A stretch of DNA of 64,000 nucleotides from Crocinitomicaceae bacterium (GTDB lineage Bacteria; Bacteroidota; Bacteroidia; Flavobacteriales_G; Salibacteraceae). Location: positions 62,001 to 126,000 of the forward strand of contig PAVO01000055.1 of NCBI GenBank assembly GCA_002713215.1, read 5' to 3'. Both the position numbers and the translations under genes were made by a program. The notes under the pieces are model-generated. The model saw only the letters and a list, made by a program, of their open reading frames with translations. It did no database searches and was not told the origin of the DNA. The stretch's first letter is position 1. Each line of letters begins with the position of its first letter. Shown here one piece after another: positions 1 through 9,214 of the stretch.

Positions 1-366
1 GAAATATTGGTAAATGAAGTTGCACCACGAACCCATAACTCCGGCCATCATACCATTGAAGGAAATATTACATCTCAATTTGAGCAACACCTTCGGTCGG
101 TATTGAATTTACCACTGGGAAAAACCGACATAGTATTACCAAGCGTTATGATTAACTTGCTTGGAGAAAAAGGATTCTCAGGGCCTGCAGTTTATGATGG
201 TCTGGAAACTGTACTTAAAGAACCGGGAGTTCACGTGCATCTTTATGGCAAAACAGAAACGAAACCCTTTCGAAAAATGGGACATACCACCTGTACCGGA
301 AACAACCTTGAGGACGCTTTGAGAAAGGCGAAGTTTGTCCAGAAAAATCTAAAAGTTAATGCTTAA
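1..366 (+). CDS. purK: PurK, N5-carboxyaminoimidazole ribonucleotide synthase (3' part)
   Basis: Only the last 121 residues are present; the reading frame is open to the first base, so the start lies outside the window. The fragment carries the C-terminal PurK signature of the ATP-grasp fold: NEVAPRTHNSGH near the left edge, followed by TSQFEQHLRSVLNLPLG. PurK uses ATP and bicarbonate to carboxylate aminoimidazole ribonucleotide in cytoplasmic purine synthesis. The TTG at 7 is an internal codon, not a start. The usual partner purE is not downstream here. The product assignment is firm from the motifs; nothing can be said about regulation. Confidence 0.93.
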   Translation, partial: EILVNEVAPRTHNSGHHTIEGNITSQFEQHLRSVLNLPLGKTDIVLPSVMINLLGEKGFSGPAVYDGLETVLKEPGVHVHLYGKTETKPFRKMGHTTCTGNNLEDALRKAKFVQKNLKVNA

Positions 367-437
367 TAACTTAAGTCGATTTTTAGTGTATTATTGGAAA
401 TTTAATCCAAAAATGATCTGAGGTTCTTACTCAATAG

Positions 438-2000
438 ATGCCAAATAACTCATTTATAGAAAACCTGAAAAACGATCTTCCAGCAGGCTTGGTAGTCTTT
501 CTGGTAGCTCTTCCACTCTGTTTGGGTATTGCTTCTGCTTCTGGGGCTGGAGATTTAGGCTTCTCACTTTTTAGCGGAATTATTGCAGGAGTTGTTGGCG
601 GAATTATTGTTGGTTTTTTAAGTGGTTCATACATAGGTGCAAGTGGACCTGCAGCGGGTTTAGCTATAATTGTATTTACTTCCGTTCACGACCTGGGCTA
701 TTCCACTTTTTTGGTTGCGGTAATTCTAGCCGGTTTCATTCAAATTCTTCTTGGTTTTTTAAAGGCTGGCTCAATTGCGTACTATTTTCCAAATTCGGTG
801 GTAAAAGGTATGCTGGCCAGTATTGGGATCATTCTTATTCTTAAACAAATTCCACATGCCCTGGGTATTGATAAGGACCAGGAAGGTGATCTGACTTTTT
901 TTCAAAGCGATGGACAAAATACACTGAGTGAAATTGCTAATGCTTTGGATCTATTCTCTCCTGGTGCCATTATAATTTCGGTTACCTGCCTCCTGTTTAT
1001 CATTCTTTGGGACCGGTTCTCAAAAGCCAAAGGAGGATTGTTGAAGTTGGTTCCAGGCGCTTTGCTAACTGTAGTTTTAGGAAGTTTAATCAATGAAATC
1101 TACATGGTTTACTTCCCAAATCTGGTAATTAGTGGAAATCACTTGGTAAGCATTCCTGTTTTTGATTCATTCGATGACATCAAAACCAATTTGGTATTCC
1201 CGGATTGGTCCTCCATTGGAAACAAAAGCATGTGGTTTACCGCAGTGACCATTGCTATTGTAGCAAGTTTAGCAACGTTAATGTGTCTGGAGGCCACAGA
1301 TAAAATTGATCCTAAAAAAAGAATTACTCCTGCCAATCGTGAACTAAAGGCGCAAGGTGTTGGAAACATTATAAGTGGTTTGCTTGGTGGCTTGCCCATT
1401 ACACAGGTTATTGTTAGAAGTAGCGCTAACGTTGATTCCGGTGGAATGACCAAAACGTCTACGATTTTTCATGGCTTTCTGCTTTTAATCTCAGTCCTGT
1501 TTGCCCCTCTCCTGCTCAACAAAATTCCACTTAGCGCGCTATCTGCGATTTTGTTTGTGATTGGATACAAACTGGCAAAGGTTTCCATTTTTAAGGAATT
1601 GTATTCTAGGGGCAAAGAACAGTTTATCCCCTTTATATGTACAGTTATTACCATTTTATTTACCGATCTGCTCATCGGTATTGGGATAGGCTTTTTAGTA
1701 GCCATTTACTTTATACTGAGACGAAACGTTGAGACCGATCACATTCAAATAAGTGAAGAAACCGAAGGAAAACACATTCACCGAATTATTCTGTCCGAGG
1801 AAGTAAGTTTCCTTAATAAAGGTGGGCTTCAGAATGCACTTAGGCATGTTAAGGCAGGAGAGGAAGTAATAATTGATGGCTCAAAGGCGGTGAATATTCC
1901 CTTCGACATTTTCGATTTAGTTAAAGAATTTGAAAGCACTTCGGGAGAAAAGGGAATTACTATTTTTCTAAAAGATTTTGACCGTCAGAAGGTTGGTTAA
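438..2000 (+). CDS. SulP/SLC26-family inorganic anion transporter
   Basis: A 520-residue polytopic membrane protein. The N-terminus (NDLPAGLVVFLVALPLCLGI) and the SGPAAG segment near residues 70-75 match the SulP core. Hydrophobic segments fill residues 15 to about 430, and the final 85 residues are soluble and resemble a shortened STAS domain (LNKGGLQNALRHV, EVIIDGSKAVNI). Family members carry sulfate or bicarbonate, usually with protons or sodium. Substrate cannot be read from the sequence; close relatives in Bacteroidota often sit beside carbonic anhydrase genes, but none is adjacent here, so bicarbonate versus sulfate stays open. The gene converges on ddl with 13 bases between them. Confidence 0.88.
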   Translation: MPNNSFIENLKNDLPAGLVVFLVALPLCLGIASASGAGDLGFSLFSGIIAGVVGGIIVGFLSGSYIGASGPAAGLAIIVFTSVHDLGYSTFLVAVILAGFIQILLGFLKAGSIAYYFPNSVVKGMLASIGIILILKQIPHALGIDKDQEGDLTFFQSDGQNTLSEIANALDLFSPGAIIISVTCLLFIILWDRFSKAKGGLLKLVPGALLTVVLGSLINEIYMVYFPNLVISGNHLVSIPVFDSFDDIKTNLVFPDWSSIGNKSMWFTAVTIAIVASLATLMCLEATDKIDPKKRITPANRELKAQGVGNIISGLLGGLPITQVIVRSSANVDSGGMTKTSTIFHGFLLLISVLFAPLLLNKIPLSALSAILFVIGYKLAKVSIFKELYSRGKEQFIPFICTVITILFTDLLIGIGIGFLVAIYFILRRNVETDHIQISEETEGKHIHRIILSEEVSFLNKGGLQNALRHVKAGEEVIIDGSKAVNIPFDIFDLVKEFESTSGEKGITIFLKDFDRQKVG

Positions 2001-2006
2001 CAACCT
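1990..2006. terminator. Small hairpin across the SulP stop codon
   Basis: AGGTTG and CAACCT form a six-pair stem around the loop GTTAA, which contains the TAA stop of the SulP gene. It lies between two convergent genes, so it could act in either direction, but there is no clear U-tract on either side. Reported because similar hairpins occur at other convergent junctions in this window. Confidence 0.3.
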
Positions 2007-2013
2007 CTCTTAT

Positions 2014-2991
2014 CTAACTCTTTAGCATTTGCTCTATCTGATATTCCAATACTTCTTCCAGGGAGACATTAGCGTATTCCAGTTGTTGAGGCATTAGGCT
2101 TTTCTGAGACATTCCAGGTACAGTGTTTACTTCTATCAAATACAATTCTCCCTTGCACAAAATAAAATCAGCCCTGAAAAACCCCCTGCAGTCAAGTAGT
2201 TTGTAGATTCTTTTGCTGAGTTCCATGGTCTTATTGTACTCAATTTCCGATATTCTCGCCGGAGTTATTTCCTGTGTTCCTGGTGAATCGTACTTGGCTT
2301 CAAAATCAAAAAAGTCATTTTCAAACACAATTTCTGTAACGGCTAACGACCTAACCTCACCACCTATCCGAATTACGCCGCAAGTAATTTCAGTTCCTTC
2401 GACAAAGCTTTCAATTAAAATTCTGTCGGATACACCGAAAGCAAGTTTAATGGCGGGAGCCAGTTCATCGCTTGACTTAACTTTAGTAACACCAATACTT
2501 GAACCACCATCATTCGGTTTAACAAAACATGGAAGTCCTAATTTGCCTATTATTTCTTCCTCATTACAATCTTGCTCCCTTGAAATCAAAACACTCTCCG
2601 CTACGGAAATTCCGTTCTGCCTCAGGTATTGATTGCAAAACCCTTTGTTAAAGGTTAGTGCGCTTATCAACACTTCACAACCGTTGTATTTTATTCCCAG
2701 CAGATCAAAATAGCCTTGAATTTTCCCATCCTCTCCAGGGGTTCCATGAATGATATTCAATACCCCGTCAAATGCAACTGTTTCCGAGTCATTATAGCAA
2801 GTAAAGTCCTGTTTATTAATTTTCCAAGATGCTCCTTTTAAATCTTCAACGGACCAGCCATTAACGCTTAGAATAACTTTAAAAACACGGTACTTTGAAC
2901 CGTTAATGTGGTCAATAATTGTTTGGGCACTTTGCATTGAGATGACATCTTCACCACTAAACCCTCCACATAATACCGCTATATTATTCAT
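2014..2991 (-). CDS. ddl: D-alanine--D-alanine ligase
   Basis: A 325-residue ATP-grasp enzyme joining two D-alanines with ATP for the peptidoglycan pentapeptide, in the cytoplasm. Visible family features: AVLCGGFSGED at the N-terminus (the usual gGxSxE region), HGTPGEDG near residue 85, the ATP-grasp lysine region CFVKPNDGGSSIGVTKV, and the metal/ATP site FRADFILCKGELYLIEVNTVPGMS near residues 272-295. Length is typical of bacterial Ddl. It diverges from the PASTA gene, an arrangement common in Bacteroidota. A TAnnTTTG-type box (TATTTTTG) lies 16 bases upstream of the ATG on the minus strand. Function is very likely. Confidence 0.95.
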   Translation of the reverse strand: MNNIAVLCGGFSGEDVISMQSAQTIIDHINGSKYRVFKVILSVNGWSVEDLKGASWKINKQDFTCYNDSETVAFDGVLNIIHGTPGEDGKIQGYFDLLGIKYNGCEVLISALTFNKGFCNQYLRQNGISVAESVLISREQDCNEEEIIGKLGLPCFVKPNDGGSSIGVTKVKSSDELAPAIKLAFGVSDRILIESFVEGTEITCGVIRIGGEVRSLAVTEIVFENDFFDFEAKYDSPGTQEITPARISEIEYNKTMELSKRIYKLLDCRGFFRADFILCKGELYLIEVNTVPGMSQKSLMPQQLEYANVSLEEVLEYQIEQMLKS

Positions 2992-3006
2992 GAGTAGACC
3001 TTTTTA

Positions 3007-3014
3007 CAAAAATA
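3007..3014 (-). promoter_or_regulatory. -7 box (TATTTTTG) of ddl
   Basis: Read on the minus strand the sequence is TATTTTTG, matching the Bacteroidota -7 consensus TAnnTTTG. It ends 16 bases before the ddl start codon. No clear TTG -33 element is present at the usual distance. Confidence 0.5.
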
Positions 3015-3112
3015 GAATTCACCATTTTCGGGGGAGAATGGCTCAACAAAACTTATTAAGAATAATTACTAACAGATTTTTTTAAAAGAACTATTGCATT
3101 TACTCTGAAAAT

Positions 3113-3120
3113 TATCTTTG
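3113..3120 (+). promoter_or_regulatory. -7 box (TATCTTTG) of the PASTA/T9SS/rluD run
   Basis: TATCTTTG matches TAnnTTTG. A TTG at 3094-3096 sits 16 bases upstream as a possible -33 element. The ATG at 3127 is only six bases downstream of the box, so the transcript should have almost no leader. The box overlaps the TTG at 3118, which argues against that codon as start. Confidence 0.6.
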
Positions 3121-3126
3121 CAGTAT

Positions 3127-3960
3127 ATGTTGAAGTTCATTCGGTTCATATTCACAAAGAAATTCTGGGTCAATATTGCGGTATTCCTTGTCTTGTTTGT
3201 TATTGGAATTTGGGCATTGTTTTCACACCTGGGTAGTCGAACCCTGCATGGTGAGGAAATTAAAGTGCCGAGGCTTATCGGGTTTCATGTTTCCGAAATA
3301 AAAAACTTACTGGAGCAAGATGGATTAAACTATGCGGTAATGGATTCCATTTACGTGGAAAAATCAGCCGGCGGAATGGTGGTTGAACAAAACCCCGACT
3401 CAGGGATGTTAGTAAAAAACGGGCGAAAAATTTATGTCACATTAAGTTCTTACACCGCTCCTAAAATTCCCGTTCCCAACCTCAAATGGGATCAAAAAAG
3501 AAATGTAATTGCTCAACTTTCATCAATGGGCTTTAAAATTGGTAATATCCGATATATACCCTCAGTTTGCGAGGATTGCCTGGAACGCATTGAAATTGAT
3601 AGCGTGGAGCTAAAATCTGGAACACGACTCGATATTGGAACAGAATTGGATTTGGTGCTTGGAGGGGGCTCCTCTGATCAATTTATTCCTGTTCCATACT
3701 TGATTGGCACACCACTTCGAGCATTGGAAAATACAGTAATAAACACAGGGCTGATTTTAGGGTCTGTTGTGCTCGATGAGGAAATGAGTTCGGAAGACTC
3801 TTCTCAAGCCATGGTATATAAGCAAAGCCCAGAGCCTGGAACTGAGGATGTTCACCTGGGAACAGCTATGACTGTATTTGTTTCTACTGATTACAATAAG
3901 CTGCCAAAAAACGAGTTAGATAGTGCATCTCAAACGGAACAGTATGAGCAAGTCGAATAA
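3127..3960 (+). CDS. PASTA-domain inner-membrane protein
   Basis: A 277-residue protein with a short cytoplasmic tail, one transmembrane helix at about residues 14-35, and a periplasmic part made of three PASTA repeats (about 45-113, 115-182 and 184-255; recognisable by the VP.L.G start of repeats 1 and 3 and by QNPDSG/QSPEPG). PASTA domains bind peptidoglycan or its precursors in kinases and penicillin-binding proteins; here no kinase or transpeptidase domain is attached. I chose the ATG at 3127 over the TTG at 3118 because the latter lies in the promoter box. The next gene starts inside its last codons. The position next to ddl suggests a cell-wall-related role, which is inference. Confidence 0.85.
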   Translation: MLKFIRFIFTKKFWVNIAVFLVLFVIGIWALFSHLGSRTLHGEEIKVPRLIGFHVSEIKNLLEQDGLNYAVMDSIYVEKSAGGMVVEQNPDSGMLVKNGRKIYVTLSSYTAPKIPVPNLKWDQKRNVIAQLSSMGFKIGNIRYIPSVCEDCLERIEIDSVELKSGTRLDIGTELDLVLGGGSSDQFIPVPYLIGTPLRALENTVINTGLILGSVVLDEEMSSEDSSQAMVYKQSPEPGTEDVHLGTAMTVFVSTDYNKLPKNELDSASQTEQYEQVE

Positions 3961-6142
3961 AGCGCTAATTGCTGCTATTGTTTTTTTTATTTCCTGGACA
4001 TCTGGTATGGCCCAGGAGGAGCTTGGTAATCTCTGGAACAGAAGTGCTACAGGAGTTTATTTGGAAAACTCCGAACAACAGTATATCGATGCTGAACGAG
4101 CAGAAGAGGATGTAAAAATCAATTACCTATTTAACACGCTTGAACTTCCGGTTGTTGACGATTTTGCGAAGTACAAAATAAAGTACTTTGTGACCGACAC
4201 AAATCATGCTTCTGTGTTTGATTCCCTTACCTACACTTTTACCGAAAATGGCAGCTATACGGATACACTACGTTATGTAACGGATACCGTTTACAACTAC
4301 ATTTTCAATCCTTCGACTCAAAAACTGGATTCAAGCATTGCTCCTCCGATTAAAATTAGATTTTATCTCGATACAACTAACAAATTTGTTGCATCGGACA
4401 GTTTAATTGTATTTCCAAATTATTCAGTAATCACTCAAAATGGAATTAGTAGAAAGCAATTCTATCAAGAGGATAGTGTTTTGGTGAATAAAATAACCAA
4501 GCACTATTTCGCATACGACGATGATCGGTCTTTATGGATATCGGAAGGTGGGTTTTGGAACCGAACCATGGGACTTAATCCTCCAACAGTAGGTGTAATA
4601 ACTTTCGATGGCCTCAATTCGGATGGTAAACCCTATGATAATTCAAGCAGATTAACTTATGGAGCGGCAGACCGGTTCACTTCAAAACCCATTAACCTTT
4701 ATGGTGATAACACAGGTAGATATACAAGTTCGGACAGTATCTATTTAAGCTTCTATTATCAGCCTTATGGAAACGGAGACCAACCTGAAGTCGAGGACTC
4801 GCTTGTTCTTGAATTTTACAGCCCCGTTCAAAAAAGATGGAACATTGTATGGAGTAAGAAAGGAGATACATTACAGGAATTCCAGCAAGTATATTTTCAC
4901 ATGGCAGATACCATATATTTACAGGTCGGGTTCCAATTCCGATTTAGAAATTACGCTACACTTTCCGGAAACTTTGACCATTGGCACGTGGATTACATTA
5001 GGCTTGCTAAGGACAGGCGAAAAAATGACCATATGGTGGACATTGCATTTACCAAACCAATTAGAACCTTTCTAAAGCATTATACCTCAATTCCATGGAC
5101 CCACTATAAGGCAAAACCCTATTCGTATGTTGCCGAAAACGTAACCTATCATCTTCGAAACCTTGATACGGCTACCGCCTTGGCTCCATCTGATTACAAA
5201 GTGCATTTAAATGGACAGGTAAATCCATTCTTTAAATCAGAAGTGCTAATAAATATTGCCGCTCCTGCTAACACCACATTTACTGAAGTGCATTCTGTAA
5301 ATTCAGCTCCTAATAACTTTATCTTCCCAATAGATACTAATGAAAGGCAATTGTTTGAAATAAACGCAAGATTCTCAGGTGCAAATGACCAATTGCCGGA
5401 AAAAGAAAATGATACACTAAAACATGTACAGTTATTTGACCGCTATTATTCCTATGATGATGGATCAGCTGAAAAGACTTATCACCTGAATCTTGTTGGA
5501 ACAACCGTGGTAATTGAGTTTAAGACTCCTATTTCAGATACGTTGAAATCGGTAATGATTAATTTCGTTGAAACCTTTGAACCACCCAGCAGTCAAAAGA
5601 TTAACATCGTGGTATATAAAGATCTAAATAGCTCTCCGATATACCAATCCGGGCCGGTGGATGTAATCTATAATGCCGAGGGCAAATTTCACCGATACCA
5701 CATTGACCCTATTGTGGTTGAAGGCCAGTTCTATGTGGGATATCAGCAACTGGATCAGAACAAAACTTTCGTGGGATACGACGTAAACTACAATAACCAG
5801 GGAAGAACGTATATCAGTCAGATCGATGGCGACTGGACCAATTCCATTTTCCTGGGTACTACAATGATTAGAGCCAGCTTTGGAGACGGCTCGGAAGAAC
5901 CATTATCAAACGAGCAAGTTGTATCTGACAATGATCAACTTGAATTTTACCCCAATCCGGCTCAAGATTGGATCAAATTCAAACAGGAAGTCAACTCCGA
6001 TATTGAGGTGTATTCAATTGGAGGCAAACTGGAAATGAGGGAATACGTTATAGACCATCTTAATATCTCAAACCTTCCCAATGGTTTTTATTTAATTCGA
6101 TCAAATAAAAGTGAAGTATCGAAATTGATCATTAATCGATAA
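3944..6142 (+). CDS. T9SS-secreted surface protein, function unknown
   Basis: A 732-residue exported protein. It begins with a signal peptide (basic start, hydrophobic core, likely cleavage after GMAQ near residue 24) and ends with a type A T9SS sorting domain in about the last 65 residues (FYPNPAQDWIKF, SIGGKL, LPNGFYLIR, SKLIINR). The middle has no catalytic motif I recognise; it is rich in beta-type, aromatic and Asp/Thr segments (for example FDHWHVDYIRL) like jelly-roll surface proteins. The start ATG at 3944 overlaps the PASTA gene by 17 bases, so translation is probably coupled. The GTG at 3923 would extend the N-terminus ahead of the signal peptide and is less likely. Followed after three bases by rluD. 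Confidence 0.85.
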   Translation: MSKSNKALIAAIVFFISWTSGMAQEELGNLWNRSATGVYLENSEQQYIDAERAEEDVKINYLFNTLELPVVDDFAKYKIKYFVTDTNHASVFDSLTYTFTENGSYTDTLRYVTDTVYNYIFNPSTQKLDSSIAPPIKIRFYLDTTNKFVASDSLIVFPNYSVITQNGISRKQFYQEDSVLVNKITKHYFAYDDDRSLWISEGGFWNRTMGLNPPTVGVITFDGLNSDGKPYDNSSRLTYGAADRFTSKPINLYGDNTGRYTSSDSIYLSFYYQPYGNGDQPEVEDSLVLEFYSPVQKRWNIVWSKKGDTLQEFQQVYFHMADTIYLQVGFQFRFRNYATLSGNFDHWHVDYIRLAKDRRKNDHMVDIAFTKPIRTFLKHYTSIPWTHYKAKPYSYVAENVTYHLRNLDTATALAPSDYKVHLNGQVNPFFKSEVLINIAAPANTTFTEVHSVNSAPNNFIFPIDTNERQLFEINARFSGANDQLPEKENDTLKHVQLFDRYYSYDDGSAEKTYHLNLVGTTVVIEFKTPISDTLKSVMINFVETFEPPSSQKINIVVYKDLNSSPIYQSGPVDVIYNAEGKFHRYHIDPIVVEGQFYVGYQQLDQNKTFVGYDVNYNNQGRTYISQIDGDWTNSIFLGTTMIRASFGDGSEEPLSNEQVVSDNDQLEFYPNPAQDWIKFKQEVNSDIEVYSIGGKLEMREYVIDHLNISNLPNGFYLIRSNKSEVSKLIINR

Positions 6143-6145
6143 ATT

Positions 6146-7171
6146 TTGGAAGAGGAAATTGAGTCGGTCGAAAACGAACTCTTCGAGTATAAAACGATTC
6201 TTGTAGACCAGGGCCAGCAGCCACTTCGGGTAGATAAATTCCTGATGGACCGCCTTCACCAAATGTCGCGAAATAAAATTCAGCGAATTGCAAAAGGAGG
6301 TGGGTTAAAGGTTAACAATCTGGTTGTAAAATCGAATTATAAGGTCAAAGCGCTAGATTCAATTGTCATATTCCTACCTCATGAAAAGGAGGAAATAACC
6401 ATTACACCCGAAGATATTCCATTGGATATCGTTTTTGAGGACGATGATGTTCTGGTCATCAACAAACCTGCGGGGTTAGTCGTACACCCGGGATATGGAA
6501 ATCAAACCGGTACACTGGTAAACGCACTGGCTTTTCACTTTGAAAACCTGCCGGTTCGTAGTGAAATTGACCGACCGGGAATTGTACATAGACTGGACAA
6601 GGGTACTTCAGGACTAATGGTTATTGCTAAATCCGATATTGCAATGACCCATTTGGCAAAACAATTTTTTGATCGCACCAGTGAAAGACGCTATTGGGCA
6701 CTTATATGGGGGGAGGTTGATCCACTTGAAGGAGAAATTGAGGGAAATGTTGGACGCAGTTTGAAAGATCGAAAGGTGATGTCCATTTTCCCAGATGGTG
6801 AATACGGAAAAACAGCTCTTACCCGGTACAAAACCATTGAAAAACTTGGTTATGTAAGCTTGGTTGAATGTAAACTGGAAACAGGAAGAACACATCAAAT
6901 CAGGGCGCACTTTAAATGGATCGGTCATCCGCTATTCGGGGACGTAGAATACGGAGGAAATAGGATTATGAAAGGCACCACCTTCAATAAATTCAAGCAA
7001 TTTGTCCAAAACAATTTAAAGGTATTAACTCGACAAGCCCTACACGCCAAAACCCTTGGCTTTACTCATCCTGTAAGTGGCAAATGGATGCACTTTGATT
7101 CTGAATTGCCAGACGATATGAACCAGATTTTACTTCGTTGGAGGGACTATATCAAGAACAGGCCCGAGTAG
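6146..7171 (+). CDS. rluD: RluD-type 23S rRNA pseudouridine synthase
   Basis: A 341-residue RluA/RluD-family enzyme that isomerises uridine to pseudouridine in large-subunit rRNA. It has an N-terminal S4 RNA-binding domain (about 24-85, LRVDKFLMDRL... NKIQRIAKGGGLKVNN) and a catalytic domain with the RluD signature HRLDKGTSGLMV near residues 148-159, whose Asp is the catalytic nucleophile, plus GRTHQIRAHF and HPLFGD. The start is TTG, three bases after the preceding stop; no ATG occurs before the S4 domain, so a rare start is needed. It is co-transcribed with the PASTA and T9SS genes, a neighbourhood seen repeatedly in Bacteroidota. Confidence 0.93.
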   Translation: MEEEIESVENELFEYKTILVDQGQQPLRVDKFLMDRLHQMSRNKIQRIAKGGGLKVNNLVVKSNYKVKALDSIVIFLPHEKEEITITPEDIPLDIVFEDDDVLVINKPAGLVVHPGYGNQTGTLVNALAFHFENLPVRSEIDRPGIVHRLDKGTSGLMVIAKSDIAMTHLAKQFFDRTSERRYWALIWGEVDPLEGEIEGNVGRSLKDRKVMSIFPDGEYGKTALTRYKTIEKLGYVSLVECKLETGRTHQIRAHFKWIGHPLFGDVEYGGNRIMKGTTFNKFKQFVQNNLKVLTRQALHAKTLGFTHPVSGKWMHFDSELPDDMNQILLRWRDYIKNRPE

Positions 7172-7218
7172 GTTTTATTCAAAAATCTTTTACCTTTCCA
7201 GTTCTTTAACTAATAGAC

Positions 7219-8220
7219 ATGCAAACGGTTGATAATTCTCAAATCGATCTTCTGGAGGAAATATCGAAGAAGCTCAATAATAAAAGAAGGTTGGTTGATT
7301 GCCTGGCAGAAACTCTATGTATTAGCACGGATAGTGCCTACCGAAGAATTTCCGGGAAAACGGCGCTTACCTTTGACGAAGCAGTAAAGCTAGCCTCGTA
7401 TTTTGACCTTAAGCTTGATGGGTTGGTTGAAAAAAGTGGAGGTACGGTTTCCTTTGATCGGAGAGGTATTTTAAAAACCGAAAATGACATTGCCATACAC
7501 TTAAAGGAAATGGCTGAAATGATGAAAATTCAGATTGCCACTGGGGTTCAACCAGCCATTTACACAACCAAAGATATTCCCGTGTTCTATCAATTATATT
7601 TCCCGGAATTAGCAGCGTTCAAAGTCTATTCGTGGTATCGGGGCCTGAATACATCGGAAGAATTGAATGATCCTTTTGATCCGGATAAATACATTTCATC
7701 CTACAAGAACCTATTCACCGACATTAAAATACTGTATTCGAAATTGCCTGCTATAGAGATCTGGTCAGAAATAGCCATTTTAGGTTTTATCAGGCAACTT
7801 CAGTACTATTACGACTCTGGACTCATGGGAAATAAGGAAACGGCACTTCTTCTTTGCGATCAGCACCAACAGGTTTTTGATCTGGTGAAAGAACAAGCTC
7901 GGCTCGGTTGTAAAATAAATCCTGATTTTGGGCAACAGACTGAAGTACAGTATGATCTCTATTTCAATGAATTGTTTGTCATGGACAATTCTGCACTGTC
8001 GCGTTTAAAGTCAGGTAAGGTGTTTTTTAATTCCTACGCCAACTTTAATTACATCCCTACTCAGGACGAACAGTTTTGCCAGGACGCTGAATCATGGTTG
8101 CAAAATCAAATGAAACGCTCAGTGAAATTGAGTAAAACCAGGGAAAAGGAGAGAAACATGTTCTTCAGCAAAATTCAAAAAGAGCTGAACGAATTGTCTA
8201 ACTATATTCGATCAAATTAA
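7219..8220 (+). CDS. Helix-turn-helix protein with unassigned C-terminal domain
   Basis: A 333-residue soluble protein. Residues about 24-70 form a lambda-repressor-like helix-turn-helix (TLCISTDSAYRRISGKTALT, then FDEAVKLASYFDLKLD), suggesting DNA binding. The remaining 260 residues are mostly helical, with many aromatic residues and no recognisable sensor, kinase or protease motif; the C-terminal stretch is basic and probably coiled coil (SVKLSKTREKERNM). No adjacent target is obvious. It converges on menE and the two coding regions overlap by 23 bases. Transcription factor is an inference from the N-terminal domain alone; the ligand or signal is unknown. Confidence 0.7.
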   Translation: MQTVDNSQIDLLEEISKKLNNKRRLVDCLAETLCISTDSAYRRISGKTALTFDEAVKLASYFDLKLDGLVEKSGGTVSFDRRGILKTENDIAIHLKEMAEMMKIQIATGVQPAIYTTKDIPVFYQLYFPELAAFKVYSWYRGLNTSEELNDPFDPDKYISSYKNLFTDIKILYSKLPAIEIWSEIAILGFIRQLQYYYDSGLMGNKETALLLCDQHQQVFDLVKEQARLGCKINPDFGQQTEVQYDLYFNELFVMDNSALSRLKSGKVFFNSYANFNYIPTQDEQFCQDAESWLQNQMKRSVKLSKTREKERNMFFSKIQKELNELSNYIRSN

Positions 8221-9214
8221 GCGTCTCAGAACGTTGAATTTTTCCAGTATCGGTGTATTTAAACCTGGAGATACTAAACACTTCCTTTGGTTTTTCATAG
8301 CTGGATAATTGACTAAAATCAACAGGTGTTTCCTCCCCTTCTACCAATAAAACAACCTTATTTCCCAAATGCTGATCTGGAAGACCAGCAATAAAAAAGT
8401 TGCCCGGAATTTGTCCTTCCAAAATGGATTCAATTCGTTCGGGAAATACTTTTATCCCCCCTGAATTGATAACATTATCTATCCTTCCCAGCCACTCAAA
8501 CTCCTTTTCTGATAACAAATTAACCATGTCATTGGTTATCATATTGTGAACTCCCCAACCTGAAGCGTGAATGATCAATTGCCCCTCCTCGTTCTGATGA
8601 AATTTTACTCCTGGCAGTGCCTTGAAACAGGTTTTAACCCCAATTTCGCGTAGTGCAATGTGGCTCACAGTTTCAGTCATTCCAAAGGTAGCATAGCATT
8701 TGGTCTTTAGGTTTTCCAGCTTGCGTTCCAACAAAGTATTTATGTCGCCCCCACCAATGATTAGCATTTCAATGCTATCAAAAAAAGTAACATCAGTATC
8801 AAGGATTCTGGACACCTGATGCGGGGTCATTGCACAAAAATGAAACTTGGGTTTTAGCTTAACTATCTCTTTGACTTCTGGTTTTGCGACATGCAGATCC
8901 AATCCCAAAACCATGGCCCGAACCAACATCATTCTACCCGCAATGAATTTAACCGGTAAACACAAAAGCGAAGAACAACCCTCGGTTAATCCAAAAAACT
9001 CACCTGTGACCTGGGCAGAATGCTCCATATAGGCCCTGTCTATTTCAATGGTTTTTGGAATACCGGTTGATCCTGAAGTCTGAAATTTGTAACTTTTAGT
9101 ATTCTTGCTCCACGCTTCGATAAATGCTGCAATTTGAGCCAACTCTTCCTCTTCATGATTCAATGTTAACCACTTTAAATACCCTATCCCATTGATTTGA
9201 AATGATGGATTCAT
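8198..9214 (-). CDS. menE: o-Succinylbenzoate--CoA ligase
   Basis: A 338-residue AMP-forming acyl-CoA ligase of the ANL superfamily. It activates o-succinylbenzoate with ATP and CoA for menaquinone synthesis. The adenylation motif TSGSTGIPK lies near residue 46-54, followed by the ATFGMTETVSHIA core motif and GRIDNVINSGGIKV of the hinge region; the C-terminal subdomain ends with KYTDTGKIQR. It is shorter than the 450-490 residues of E. coli or Bacillus MenE, as is usual in Bacteroidota. I chose the ATG at 9214 because it forms an ATGA overlap with the menC stop; the longer frame to 9256 would overlap menC further. Last gene of the men operon. Confidence 0.93.
   Translation of the reverse strand: MNPSFQINGIGYLKWLTLNHEEEELAQIAAFIEAWSKNTKSYKFQTSGSTGIPKTIEIDRAYMEHSAQVTGEFFGLTEGCSSLLCLPVKFIAGRMMLVRAMVLGLDLHVAKPEVKEIVKLKPKFHFCAMTPHQVSRILDTDVTFFDSIEMLIIGGGDINTLLERKLENLKTKCYATFGMTETVSHIALREIGVKTCFKALPGVKFHQNEEGQLIIHASGWGVHNMITNDMVNLLSEKEFEWLGRIDNVINSGGIKVFPERIESILEGQIPGNFFIAGLPDQHLGNKVVLLVEGEETPVDFSQLSSYEKPKEVFSISRFKYTDTGKIQRSETLNLIEYS

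Noticed and set aside
2213-2632. A 139-codon plus-strand reading frame
   Set aside because: Antisense to ddl, which shows complete ATP-grasp motifs.
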